Source: Pseudomonas putida
GTDB lineage: Bacteria > Pseudomonadota > Gammaproteobacteria > Pseudomonadales > Pseudomonadaceae
DNA: 64,000 nt
Reading direction: 5' to 3'
Assembly (NCBI RefSeq): GCF_028682455.1
Contig: NZ_JANHLD010000005.1
Span: 62,001-126,000 of the forward strand
This document shows, in pieces, positions 27,219-35,345 of the stretch. The notes under the pieces were generated by a model. That model was not told where the DNA came from. It saw nothing but the letters and a program-made list of their open reading frames with translations, and did no database searches. Each line of letters begins with the position of its first letter. Position 1 is the first letter of the stretch. The position numbers and the translations under genes were made by a program.

Positions 27219-27620
27219 ATGAGCAGCCAGACCTACAGCATCTCCGACCTGTCCCGCGAGCTGGACATCACCACCCGCGCCATCCGCTTCTATGAGGAAC
27301 AGGGCTTGCTCTCCCCCGAGCGTCGTGGGCTCGAGCGTGTGTACTCGGCACGCGACAAGGTCAGCCTCAAGCTGATCCTGCGCGGCAAGCGCATCGGCTT
27401 CTCGTTGGCCGAGTGCCGCGAGCTGATTGAACTCTACGACCCTACCAGCGGCAATCTAAAACAGCTGCACAGCATGCTGGCCAAGATTGCCGAGCGTCGC
27501 GCCCAGCTCGAACAGCAACTGCTCGACATCCAGCAGATGCAGCTGGAGCTGGACACCGCCGAAGAGCGCTGCGAACAAGCGCTGGCCACCACCCTGAACA
27601 ACCAGAAAAACAGCCATTGA
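27219..27620 (+). CDS. liuR: MerR-family regulator LiuR of branched-chain amino acid degradation
   Basis: 133-residue MerR-type protein. Residues 6-70 form the winged helix (YSISDLSRELDITTRAIRFYEEQGLLSPERRGLERVYSARD) and residues ~85-125 a coiled coil for dimerisation. There is no cysteine-based metal site at the C terminus, so it is not a metal sensor. LiuR proteins control leucine and isovalerate degradation genes, and the next gene is mvaB, the last enzyme of leucine breakdown. A fitting operator lies at its promoter. The ligand in LiuR is thought to be a pathway intermediate. Confidence 0.85.
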   Translation: MSSQTYSISDLSRELDITTRAIRFYEEQGLLSPERRGLERVYSARDKVSLKLILRGKRIGFSLAECRELIELYDPTSGNLKQLHSMLAKIAERRAQLEQQLLDIQQMQLELDTAEERCEQALATTLNNQKNSH

Positions 27621-27638
27621 GCCCTGAGGAACCGCGCC

Positions 27639-28538
27639 ATGTCATTGCCTGAAAAAGTCCGCCTGGTCGAAGTCGGCCCGCGCGACGGCCTGCAGAACGA
27701 AGCCCAGCCCATCAGCGTGGCGGACAAGGTCCGGCTGGTCGATGACCTGACTGCGGCCGGCCTCTCCTATATAGAAGTGGGCAGTTTCGTCTCGCCCAAG
27801 TGGGTCCCGCAGATGGGCGGCTCCGCCGAGGTGTTCGCCCAGATCCTGCAAAAGCCTGGCGTCACCTATGCGGCCCTTGCGCCCAACCTGCGCGGCTTCG
27901 AAGATGCCCTGGCGGCCGGGGTCAAGGAAGTGGCCGTGTTCGCCGCGGCCTCCGAGGCGTTCTCGCAACGCAATATCAACTGTTCGATCAGCGAAAGCTT
28001 GCAGCGCTTCGTCCCGATCATGGAGGCCGCTCGCGAGCAGGGTGTGCAGGTACGCGGTTATGTGTCCTGCGTGCTGGGCTGCCCCTATGAAGGCGCGGTG
28101 AGCGCCGAGCAGGTCGCGCCAGTGGCCCGCGAGCTGTTCGAGATGGGCTGCTATGAAGTGTCGCTGGGCGACACCATCGGCACCGGCACTCCAGGCGCTA
28201 CCCGCCGCCTGTTCGAGGTGGTCGCCGCCCATGTACCGCGCGCGCAATTGGCCGGGCACTTCCACGACACCTACGGCCAGGCCCTAGCCAACGTCTATGC
28301 CAGCCTGCTTGAAGGTATCCAGGTGTTCGACAGCTCGGTCGCGGGCCTTGGCGGCTGCCCTTATGCCAAGGGCGCCAGCGGCAATGTGGCCAGCGAGGAT
28401 GTGCTGTACATGCTCCAGGGCCTGGGTATCGAGACCGGTATCGACCTCGAGCAACTGATCCTCGCCGGCCAGCGCATCAGCACGGTGCTGGGCCGGGCCA
28501 ACGGCTCGCGTGTGGCACGCGCCCGTAACGCGGGTTGA
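27639..28538 (+). CDS. mvaB: Hydroxymethylglutaryl-CoA lyase
   Basis: Splits 3-hydroxy-3-methylglutaryl-CoA into acetoacetate and acetyl-CoA, the last step of leucine degradation. The 299-residue TIM barrel shows Arg15-Asp16 in VGPRDGLQNE, the metal-binding His207 and His209 in GHFHDTYGQ, and the catalytic Cys240 in the signature GLGGCPYAKGASGN. It follows liuR by 18 bases with GAGGAA as ribosome site and is probably co-transcribed. The other leucine genes (liuABCD) are not in this window. The catabolite-repression RNA gene crcY lies directly downstream. Confidence 0.95.
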   Translation: MSLPEKVRLVEVGPRDGLQNEAQPISVADKVRLVDDLTAAGLSYIEVGSFVSPKWVPQMGGSAEVFAQILQKPGVTYAALAPNLRGFEDALAAGVKEVAVFAAASEAFSQRNINCSISESLQRFVPIMEAAREQGVQVRGYVSCVLGCPYEGAVSAEQVAPVARELFEMGCYEVSLGDTIGTGTPGATRRLFEVVAAHVPRAQLAGHFHDTYGQALANVYASLLEGIQVFDSSVAGLGGCPYAKGASGNVASEDVLYMLQGLGIETGIDLEQLILAGQRISTVLGRANGSRVARARNAG

Positions 28539-28544
28539 ACGGCG

Positions 28545-28612
28545 GCGGTAACAGCAGATGGGATGTCTGAGTGTTACCGCCCCCGCAGTGCCCCGCAAAA
28601 ATCCGGGTAACA
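28545..28612 (+). promoter_or_regulatory. Repeated GTAACA sites upstream of crcY, candidate CbrB activator sites
   Basis: GGTAACA occurs at 28547-28553 and 28606-28612 with the inverted form TGTTACC at 28572-28578. The first two lie in the inverted repeat GGCGGTAACA ... TGTTACCGCC. They stand 80-150 bases before a sigma54 promoter, the normal place for enhancer sites. CbrB, which activates crcZ and crcY, is known to bind GTTAC/GTAAC-type repeats. The inverted repeat could also act as an mvaB terminator hairpin, but it has no T tract. Confidence 0.5.
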
Positions 28613-28693
28613 CGGAAACAAATCGACAAATCCTCTCGCCTACCTTTCCTGCCAAAAACACTAAACCATTGATTTAATTAGGTTTTAAAAAGT

Positions 28694-28709
28694 TGGCACG
28701 GCATCTGCT
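28694..28709 (+). promoter_or_regulatory. Sigma54 (-24/-12) promoter of crcY
   Basis: TTGGCACGGCATCTGCT carries the invariant GG (28695-28696) and GC (28707-28708) ten bases apart, as needed for RpoN. A transcript would start about 12 bases later near 28720, just before the first A-rich motif of the RNA. Confidence 0.85.
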
Positions 28710-28719
28710 ATATCTTTGG

Positions 28720-29076
28720 TACAAGAACAATAAAAACTGTGACACACCAATAAAAATAAGACGTAACGACTCTGACATAACAAGAACAACACGGCAGAGA
28801 CGCAGCTAACAGATTTTTTTGGAGAGGATGTGCTTTCCCGGGGCGTGCCCCGCAACCTGACACAAAACAATAAAACTACCCCAAGGTAGCGATGGTCACG
28901 GTTGGATCAGCAATGATGAAAGTAGATCAGCGCTCAAAAAAATACGTTTGCTCTTGATCCCGGATGGGGATCGCCCGTTTCAAGAGGCAACGGTTGCCAA
29001 AAACAACAATAGACCGCCCTCCAATAACAAAAAAAGAGCACGCAACAATCTTTGAGGGGAGCTTCGGCTCCCCTCA
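28720..29076 (+). ncRNA. crcY: CrcY small RNA, Hfq/Crc decoy of carbon catabolite repression
   Basis: Fills most of the 535-base gap between mvaB and mgtC, the place I recall for crcY in P. putida. CrcY, with CrcZ, soaks up the Hfq-Crc complex and so relieves catabolite repression when preferred carbon sources run out. Six A-rich AAnAAnAA-type motifs are visible, near 28722-28737, 28748-28760, 28777-28792, 28862-28876, 28998-29011 and 29022-29037. A sigma54 promoter precedes it and a GAGGGGAGC-TTCG-GCTCCCCTC hairpin ends it. No open frame with a ribosome site spans the stretch. The 3' end is approximate. Confidence 0.88.
29053..29076. terminator. Terminator hairpin shared by crcY and mgtC
   Basis: TGAGGGGAGC-TTCG-GCTCCCCTCA is a perfect 10-base stem with a stable TTCG loop. 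It ends the CrcY RNA and overlaps the stop codon of the convergent mgtC-like gene. The T tract is poor in both directions. Confidence 0.75.
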
Positions 29077-29610
29077 GTGCTTCCCGCCCTCCTCGTTTTC
29101 GCCCTCCTCGTCATCCTCGTCGTCTTTCTCGAAGCGGTTCACCACCCAGGGCATCAAGCCCAGCACCAGCAATGCCAGCAGGGTACTGATTACCGCCGTC
29201 GCCTCGCGCCCCATGCCCGCCGCCACACCGATGGCAGCCGTCATCCACAAGCCCGCCGCCGTGGTCAGCCCTTTGACGTGGCTGAGCGTCTGGTGGTGCC
29301 CTTTGAGAATGGTGCCGGCGCCCAGGAAGCCGATGCCCGCCACGATGCCCTGGATCACCCGGCTCAACGCCGCATCGTCGACCCCGGCCATGCGCGGCAC
29401 CAGCACGAACAAGGCCGCGCCCATCGCCACCAGCATGTGCGTGCGCACTCCGGCCGCCTTGCCCTTGAGCTCACGCTCAAAGCCCAGGATGCCGCCGAGC
29501 AGGGCCGCCATCAGCATGCGCACCGTTACCTGCGTCAGTTGCTTGGCATCATTGATGTCGGCGAATTCGGCTACCAGCGTTACCCAGACTTGATGCCACC
29601 AGGCGTCCAT
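29074..29610 (-). CDS. MgtC/SapB-family membrane protein
   Basis: Inner membrane protein of 178 residues with four to five helices, from the MgtC/SapB family. In pathogens MgtC helps survival in low magnesium and inside macrophages; in soil pseudomonads its role is not settled. Family blocks ALLGGILGFERELKGKAAGVRTHMLVAMGAALFVLVP and IGFLGAGTILK are clear. It lacks the extra C-terminal ACT-like domain of full MgtC and ends instead in a strongly acidic tail (residues ~162-176). ATG at 29610 with GGAGCACGTC upstream. Confidence 0.9.
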   Translation of the reverse strand: MDAWWHQVWVTLVAEFADINDAKQLTQVTVRMLMAALLGGILGFERELKGKAAGVRTHMLVAMGAALFVLVPRMAGVDDAALSRVIQGIVAGIGFLGAGTILKGHHQTLSHVKGLTTAAGLWMTAAIGVAAGMGREATAVISTLLALLVLGLMPWVVNRFEKDDEDDEEGENEEGGKH

Positions 29611-29749
29611 GACGTGCTCCGCGAAAGGACTGTTTCAAGGTGGACCCTGCGCCAGCCCAAAAATGCGCCGACCGCTGATCGGTTCACCACAGCAACCTGC
29701 CCAATGCCAGGGTCACACCCAGTAAGCCCCACGTGTGGAGGATGCGAGC

Positions 29750-29989
29750 ATGCCCATTGAAATCGATCCAACCAACCAACGTTGCACCCTGATCGGCGAC
29801 GACCTGCACATCCAGGGCGCTGCCGCCGATGTGACGGTGCTGACCGATGAACAGCTGCGCATGTCGGTGGCCGAGCTGGGCGGCGAGCGCGTTCCGATCA
29901 CCGAAGCTGAAGCTGACGCCCTGACTGTAGCAGGTGCGGTGGATGGTCGCAGGCATCTCAAGACCACCGAGCCAGGCTCGGTAATCTGA
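29750..29989 (+). CDS. Small DUF3203-like protein, unknown function
   Basis: 79-residue soluble protein with no signal peptide or membrane helix. The second half (RMSVAELGGERVPITEAEADALTVAGAVDGRRHLKTTE) matches the small Pseudomonas proteins I know as DUF3203; function is unknown. The ATG at 29750 follows GGAGG by eight bases, which decides the start against the in-frame GTG at 29735. It stands alone between mgtC-like and ccoG. Confidence 0.7.
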   Translation: MPIEIDPTNQRCTLIGDDLHIQGAAADVTVLTDEQLRMSVAELGGERVPITEAEADALTVAGAVDGRRHLKTTEPGSVI

Positions 29990-30110
29990 GGCCTGCAGGG
30001 TTCTGGCGGTAAATCTGATACGGTTTTTATAGAAATACCTGAGCCTGTTATGCAAACAGATGGGACGCCATAGTGCTCTGGCCTGATCGAGGCCTGATGA
30101 GCGACGAACC

Positions 30111-31523
30111 ATGAGCGATAGAATTCCCGTCCAGATCGTTGAAATTGCCGAGCCTTCCCCCACCAAGAAGAAGACCGCCAGCAGCGACAGACAAATCCAT
30201 ACCCGCAGCTTCACCGGCTTGTTTCGTAACCTGCGCCTGGTGGGCGCGGGTTTTCTCTATGTACTGTTCTTCGGCACCGTCTGGTTGAACTGGAACGGTC
30301 GTCAGGCCGTGCTGTGGGACCTGGCCGAAAGCAAGTTCCACATCTTCGGCGCGACCTTCTGGCCACAGGACTTCATCCTTCTCTCGGCGCTGCTGATCAT
30401 CTGCGCGTTCGGTCTGTTCGCCATCACCGTTCTGGCCGGACGGGTATGGTGCGGCTACACCTGCCCGCAAAGCTCCTGGACCTGGTTGTTCATGTGGTGT
30501 GAAAAGGTCACCGAAGGCGACCGCAACCAGCGCATCAAGCTCGATGCCGCGCCCTGGGGCCTGAACAAGATGATGCGCCGCTCGGCCAAGCATACGTTGT
30601 GGCTGGCCATCAGCCTGATCACCGGACTGACTTTCGTCGGCTACTTCACCCCGATCCGGCCGCTTACCGAAGAGCTCTTCACCCTGCAACTGGGGGGTGT
30701 GAGCCTGTTCTGGGTGCTGTTCTTCACCGGCGCCACCTACATCAACGCCGGCTGGCTGCGTGAAGCGGTGTGCATGCACATGTGCCCCTACGCCCGGTTC
30801 CAGAGCGTGATGTTCGACAAAGACACCCTGGCCATCGCCTACGACCCGGTCCGCGGCGAATCCCGTGGCCCGCGCAAGAAAGACAGCGACTACAAGGCCA
30901 AGGGCCTGGGCGATTGCATCGACTGCCAGATGTGCGTGCAGGTCTGCCCCACTGGCATCGACATCCGCGATGGCCTGCAGATGGAGTGCATCGGCTGCGC
31001 TGCCTGCATCGACGCCTGCGACTCGATCATGGACAAGATGGGCTATGCCCGCGGCCTGGTCGGCTACAAGTCCGAACACAACCTGCAAGGCGGCAAGACC
31101 AACTGGCTGCGCCCTCGCCTGGTAGGCTATGTCACTGCGCTGGTGGTGATGATCGGCGCCCTGGTGATTGCCCTGCAGCTACGCCCGATGGTGTCGATGG
31201 ACGTGATCAAGGACCGTGGCCTGTTCCGCGAGAACAATCTGGGCCAGATCGAAAACATCTACACCCTCAAAGTCATCAACAAGACCCAGCAACCGCAGCG
31301 CTACCGCCTGCGCCTGGTGGATGCCGAGGGCTTCGAGTTGCACGGCAAGACCGAGTTCACCCTGGACGCAGGCGAGATGAGCGAGTTGCCGGTGTCGGTA
31401 GCGTTGCTTGCCGAGCGCGCCCAGAGCAGCTCCCAGGAGATCGGTTTTGAAGTGCTCGACACCGACGAGCCCGGCGTTGCCAGCATCGCCCATAGCCGTT
31501 TTGTCGCGCCATTGAACCGCTGA
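30111..31523 (+). CDS. ccoG: Cytochrome c oxidase accessory protein CcoG (FixG/RdxA-like)
   Basis: Membrane iron-sulfur protein of 470 residues linked to assembly of cbb3-type oxidase, where it is thought to reduce copper. Helices are near residues 41-60, 88-110, 160-178, 194-212 and 340-360. The cysteine motifs are complete: CGYTC at 114-118, CMHMC at 221-225, and two ferredoxin motifs at Cys269, 272, 275, 279 and Cys293, 296, 299, 303. A C-terminal Ig-like domain (Cys-free, residues ~380-470) follows. The cco oxidase and ccoHIS genes are not adjacent, so this is a stand-alone copy. Confidence 0.92.
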   Translation: MSDRIPVQIVEIAEPSPTKKKTASSDRQIHTRSFTGLFRNLRLVGAGFLYVLFFGTVWLNWNGRQAVLWDLAESKFHIFGATFWPQDFILLSALLIICAFGLFAITVLAGRVWCGYTCPQSSWTWLFMWCEKVTEGDRNQRIKLDAAPWGLNKMMRRSAKHTLWLAISLITGLTFVGYFTPIRPLTEELFTLQLGGVSLFWVLFFTGATYINAGWLREAVCMHMCPYARFQSVMFDKDTLAIAYDPVRGESRGPRKKDSDYKAKGLGDCIDCQMCVQVCPTGIDIRDGLQMECIGCAACIDACDSIMDKMGYARGLVGYKSEHNLQGGKTNWLRPRLVGYVTALVVMIGALVIALQLRPMVSMDVIKDRGLFRENNLGQIENIYTLKVINKTQQPQRYRLRLVDAEGFELHGKTEFTLDAGEMSELPVSVALLAERAQSSSQEIGFEVLDTDEPGVASIAHSRFVAPLNR

Positions 31524-31560
31524 TCACATACACTTCGCAGCAGTTGAAACGTCCAGAGCC

Positions 31561-32973
31561 ATGATGAAACGCTACGAGAAATTCGCCGACGACATTGCCG
31601 AACTGATTCGCTCCGGGGTCCTGGGCCCCGGCCAGCGGGTGCCGTCGGTGCGTTACGCCAGCCAGACCCACGGGGTCAGCCCTTCCACGGTGTTCCAGGC
31701 CTATTACCTGCTGGAGCGTCGCGGGCTGATACGGGCGCGGCCGCGCTCGGGCTACTTCGTCAATGCCCACGCCCCGCGTCAGTTCAACGAGCCGCAGATC
31801 ATCGAGCAGGCCAGCGAGTCCACCGAGGTGGATGTCAGTGAACTGGTGTTCTCGATCCTCGACTCGATCAAGGACCCGCAGACCGTGGCCTTCGGCTCGG
31901 CCTTCCCCAGCCCGCACCTGTTCCCCTTGCCGCGCCTGGCCCGCTCGATGGCCAGCGCCAGCCGCGAGATGGACCCGCGCATGGTGGTGACCGACCTGTC
32001 ACCGGGCAACCCGCAACTGCGCCGCCAGATAGCCCTGCGCTACATGGTCGGCGGGCTGATGCTGCCCATGGAGGAGCTGCTGATCACCAACGGCGCCCTG
32101 GAGGCGCTGAACCTGTGCCTGCAGGCGGTGACCGAACCGGGTGACCTGGTGGCCATCGAGGCGCCGGCCTTCTATGCCTGCCTGCAGGTGCTGGAGCGCC
32201 TCAAGCTGAAGGCGGTGGAAATTCCCGTACACCCACGCGAAGGTATCGACCTGGGCGTACTGGCACAAACCTTGAGCAAACACCCGGTCAAGGCCGTGTG
32301 GTGCATGACCAACTTCCAGAACCCGGTAGGCGCCAGCATGCCGGAAGAAAAGAAGCAGCAACTGGTCGAGCTGTTGCGCCAGCATCAGGTACCGCTGATC
32401 GAAGACGATGTGTATGCCGAGCTGTACTACGCCCAGCAGGCACCCAAGCCGGCCAAGGCGTTCGACACCGACGGCCTGGTAATGCACTGCGGCTCGTTTT
32501 CCAAGAGCCTGGCCCCGGGTTACCGCATCGGCTGGGTGGCCGCCGGGCGTTACGCGCAGAAAATCGAAAGGCTCAAGCTGATGACCTCGCTGTGCGCCTC
32601 GATGCCCGCCCAGGCCGCGATCGCCGACTACCTGCAACACGGCGGCTACGACCGCCACCTGCGCAGGCTCAGGTATGCCCTGGAAGAGCAACAGAACGCC
32701 ATGCTGGCCGCCATTGCCCGCCACTTTCCAGCCCAGACCCGAGTCAGCCACCCGTCCGGCGGGTATTTCCTGTGGCTGGAGTTGCCCGAGCAGATGGACT
32801 CGCTCAAGCTGTTCCAGATGGCCCTTGCCCAAGGTATCAGCATCGCGCCCGGGCCGATCTTCTCGCCGACCCAGCGCTTTCGCAATTGCATCCGCCTGAA
32901 CTACGGCAGCCCCTGGACCGAGCAATCGGAGAAGGCCATGGAAACCCTGGGCAGGATCGTGCGCTCGTTCTAG
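31561..32973 (+). CDS. MocR-family regulator (GntR helix-turn-helix fused to aminotransferase fold)
   Basis: 470-residue PLP-dependent regulator. Residues ~1-75 form a GntR-type winged helix (YEKFADDIAELIRSGVLGPGQRVPSVRYASQTHGVSPSTVFQAYYLLERRGLIRARPRSGYFV). The rest is a class I aminotransferase fold, with NFQNPVGASM, EDDVYAELYY and the PLP lysine in SFSKSLAPGYRIGW near residue 320. Such proteins sense an amine or PLP and control nearby or remote genes. No biosynthetic target is evident; upstream ccoG (37-base gap, same strand) is the only close neighbour. ATG at 31564 is an equal alternative start. Confidence 0.9.
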   Translation: MMKRYEKFADDIAELIRSGVLGPGQRVPSVRYASQTHGVSPSTVFQAYYLLERRGLIRARPRSGYFVNAHAPRQFNEPQIIEQASESTEVDVSELVFSILDSIKDPQTVAFGSAFPSPHLFPLPRLARSMASASREMDPRMVVTDLSPGNPQLRRQIALRYMVGGLMLPMEELLITNGALEALNLCLQAVTEPGDLVAIEAPAFYACLQVLERLKLKAVEIPVHPREGIDLGVLAQTLSKHPVKAVWCMTNFQNPVGASMPEEKKQQLVELLRQHQVPLIEDDVYAELYYAQQAPKPAKAFDTDGLVMHCGSFSKSLAPGYRIGWVAAGRYAQKIERLKLMTSLCASMPAQAAIADYLQHGGYDRHLRRLRYALEEQQNAMLAAIARHFPAQTRVSHPSGGYFLWLELPEQMDSLKLFQMALAQGISIAPGPIFSPTQRFRNCIRLNYGSPWTEQSEKAMETLGRIVRSF

Positions 32974-33053
32974 CCGGCCAGGCGTGCCACTCCACCATTG
33001 TTGAGTGCCGCCTGGAGCGCTACAGTTTCTTGTCTCCAGGCCGGATCTTGCGT

Positions 33054-34403
33054 ATGCCACCTAGCGAACTCGACACCTTGCGCCAACAGCTGGAGGCCAT
33101 CCGGCAGCAGAACACGCAACTCAAGGCCCAGCTGGCCGAACGCAACGCCCGTGACCGCGTCCAGGCGTCTATCGAACAGGCCCTGGCCGAAGCCCGGCAA
33201 CGCTACCTGTTCTTGTTCGACACCATGGACGAAGGCTTCTGCATCATCGAGTTCTTCGATGGTCCGCACGGCCCGCTCAGCGACTACGTACATGTCGAAG
33301 CCAACGCAGCCTATGCCAAGCACGCGGGCATCGACAACGTGGTCGGGCAGACGCTCAGGGGCATGGTGGATGCCGAAGCCGACGACTGGATCGAGCGTTA
33401 CCGCCCGGTGTTACTGACTGGCGACCCGGTACGCTTCGAACAGGAGCTGATCGCGACCAGCCGATTCCTGAGCATTTGCGCCTTTCGCATGGAGCCGGCC
33501 AGTCGTCGCCAAGTGGCGGTGCTGTTCCAGGACATCACCGAACGCATTCGGGCACAAAGCGCGCTCAAGCGCCTCAATGAGGACCTCGAGCAACGGGTAG
33601 CCCAGGCCGTTGTCGAGCTCCGGCAAGAACAACAGCAGCTGCACAAGGCCGAAGAAGCCCTGCGCCAGTCACAGAAAATGGAAGCCGTCGGCCAGCTCAC
33701 CGGCGGCATTGCCCATGACTTCAACAACCTGCTCACCGGTGTGCTGGGCGCCCTGCAGATATCGCGCAACCTGCTGGCCAAAGGTCGCCACCAGGACATC
33801 GACCGCTTGCTCGGCACCGCCGAAGAAGCCTCCAACCGCGCCGCATCCCTGATCCAGCGCCTGCTGGCCTTTTCCAGGCGCCAACTGCTGGAACCGCGGC
33901 CCACGGATGTGAATGAGCTGGTGGCCGGGATGGAAGACCTGATCCGCCGCAGTGTCGGCCCGCAGATCGAGGTCAGGGTAATCACCAGCGCACAGCCGTG
34001 GCACTCCTTCATCGATCCGCCACAACTGGAAAATGCCCTGCTCAACCTGTGCCTCAATGCCCGCGATGCATTGCCCGACTACGGGCATATCACCATCGAG
34101 ACCCACAACCTGCTGCTCGATGAGCACAAGGCGGCGCAGCTGGACCTCAAGGCCGGCCACTACCTGCGCCTGAGCGTCAGCGACGATGGCATGGGCATGC
34201 CCCCTGAAGTGCAGCGCCGCGTGTTCGACCCGTTCTTCACCACCAAGCCCGTAGGCCAGGGCACCGGCCTTGGCCTGTCGATGGTCTACGGCTTCGTACG
34301 CCAGTCCGGTGGCCAGGCACGAGTGCAGTCACAGCCGGGCCAGGGCACCAGCATCCACCTGTACTTGCCGCGCCTTGAACCACAAGAGGACCTGAGCGCC
34401 TGA
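33054..34403 (+). CDS. PAS-type sensor histidine kinase, orphan
   Basis: Cytoplasmic sensor kinase of 449 residues with no membrane helix. A coiled coil (residues ~5-50) leads into a PAS domain (~50-165) with DYVHVEANAAYAKHAG, another coiled coil (165-205), a HisKA domain with the phosphorylated His221 in QLTGGIAHDFNNLL, and an HATPase domain with N box NLCLNARDALP and G boxes DDGMGMPPE and GTGLGLSMVYGFV. This layout is of the hybrid-kinase type, but there is no receiver domain and no response regulator gene next to it. Partner and signal are unknown. Confidence 0.88.
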   Translation: MPPSELDTLRQQLEAIRQQNTQLKAQLAERNARDRVQASIEQALAEARQRYLFLFDTMDEGFCIIEFFDGPHGPLSDYVHVEANAAYAKHAGIDNVVGQTLRGMVDAEADDWIERYRPVLLTGDPVRFEQELIATSRFLSICAFRMEPASRRQVAVLFQDITERIRAQSALKRLNEDLEQRVAQAVVELRQEQQQLHKAEEALRQSQKMEAVGQLTGGIAHDFNNLLTGVLGALQISRNLLAKGRHQDIDRLLGTAEEASNRAASLIQRLLAFSRRQLLEPRPTDVNELVAGMEDLIRRSVGPQIEVRVITSAQPWHSFIDPPQLENALLNLCLNARDALPDYGHITIETHNLLLDEHKAAQLDLKAGHYLRLSVSDDGMGMPPEVQRRVFDPFFTTKPVGQGTGLGLSMVYGFVRQSGGQARVQSQPGQGTSIHLYLPRLEPQEDLSA

Positions 34404-35150
34404 TCAGCGCCCGCCGCCCAGGTCGACGAAGCTGCCGGTCGAATACGAGGCTTTGTCTGACAGCAGCCAGATGATCGCCTCGGCCACTTCCTCGGCCTGG
34501 CCGCCACGGCCCATGGGGATGCCCGGCTCAAGCTTGCCGACCCGATCCGGGTCGCCGCTCAGGGCGTGGAAGTCGGTGAAGATGTAGCCCGGGCGAACTG
34601 CATTGACCCGTACCCCTTCACCGGCCACTTCCTTGGCCAGCCCCACGGTGAAGGTATCCAGCGCGCCCTTGGAGGCGGCGTAGTCGACGTACTCGTTGGG
34701 CGAGCCCAGGCGCGCGGCGACCGATGACACGTTGACGATGCTGCCACCCTGCCCGCCGTGGCGCGTCGACATGCGCTGCAAGGCATGCTTGGCGCATAGG
34801 ATCGGCCCGACCACATTGGTTTTCATCAGCTTGAGCAGGCGGAATTCCGAGACTTCCTCGATCCTGCTTTTCTGGCCGATGGTGCCGGCGTTGTTGACCA
34901 GCGCGGTCACCGGGCCCAGCTCGCTGTCGACACGGTGGAACAACTGGATGATTTCGTCTTCGACACTGACGTCGGCCTTGACCACGATGGCCTCGGCACC
35001 CAGCTCACGCACATCGGCCAGCACGCGCTGGGCCGCCTCGTCGTCGCTCAGGTAGTTGATGCAGATGCGATACCCCTCACGGGCCGCCAGGCGCGCGGTG
35101 GCGGCGCCAATGCCGCGGCTGGCGCCGGTGATCACGATGACCTTGTCCAT
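34404..35150 (-). CDS. Short-chain dehydrogenase/reductase
   Basis: NAD(P)-dependent oxidoreductase of 248 residues with the classical SDR pattern: the nucleotide loop TGASRGIGAATARL (residues ~8-21), NNAG (near 90), the catalytic Ser, Tyr and Lys in NVSSVAARLGSPNEYVDYAASKGA, and the RVNAVRPGYIFTD segment. The substrate is unknown; similar proteins are annotated as sugar or 3-oxoacyl reductases. ATG at 35150 has the ribosome site AAGGAGTATCC. Divergent from the copper operon, but the CopR box lies far closer to copA. Confidence 0.9.
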   Translation of the reverse strand: MDKVIVITGASRGIGAATARLAAREGYRICINYLSDDEAAQRVLADVRELGAEAIVVKADVSVEDEIIQLFHRVDSELGPVTALVNNAGTIGQKSRIEEVSEFRLLKLMKTNVVGPILCAKHALQRMSTRHGGQGGSIVNVSSVAARLGSPNEYVDYAASKGALDTFTVGLAKEVAGEGVRVNAVRPGYIFTDFHALSGDPDRVGKLEPGIPMGRGGQAEEVAEAIIWLLSDKASYSTGSFVDLGGGR

Positions 35151-35258
35151 GGATACTCCTTGCCCCCAATGGTGCTGACCCATCAAGGCTAACGCAGGAA
35201 GGGGCCTGGCGAAAAGCCGCGTCCTACAGCCTGCGCCGCTACAGACCCATGAGAGCAG

Positions 35259-35274
35259 CTGACAAATCTGTAAT
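35259..35274 (+). promoter_or_regulatory. CopR box upstream of copA
   Basis: CTGACAAATCTGTAAT matches exactly the CTGACA-N5-GTAAT site known for the copper regulator CopR in Pseudomonas. It stands 87 bases before copA. A partial second copy (CTGACAGTCGTCAC) occurs near 35289-35302. copRS genes are not in this window. Confidence 0.75.
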
Positions 35275-35345
35275 CTGCGTCTCAGTTTTCTGACAGTCGT
35301 CACTCACTAATGTCGTGCCACCATCGCTACCGGATTGGCAATGAC

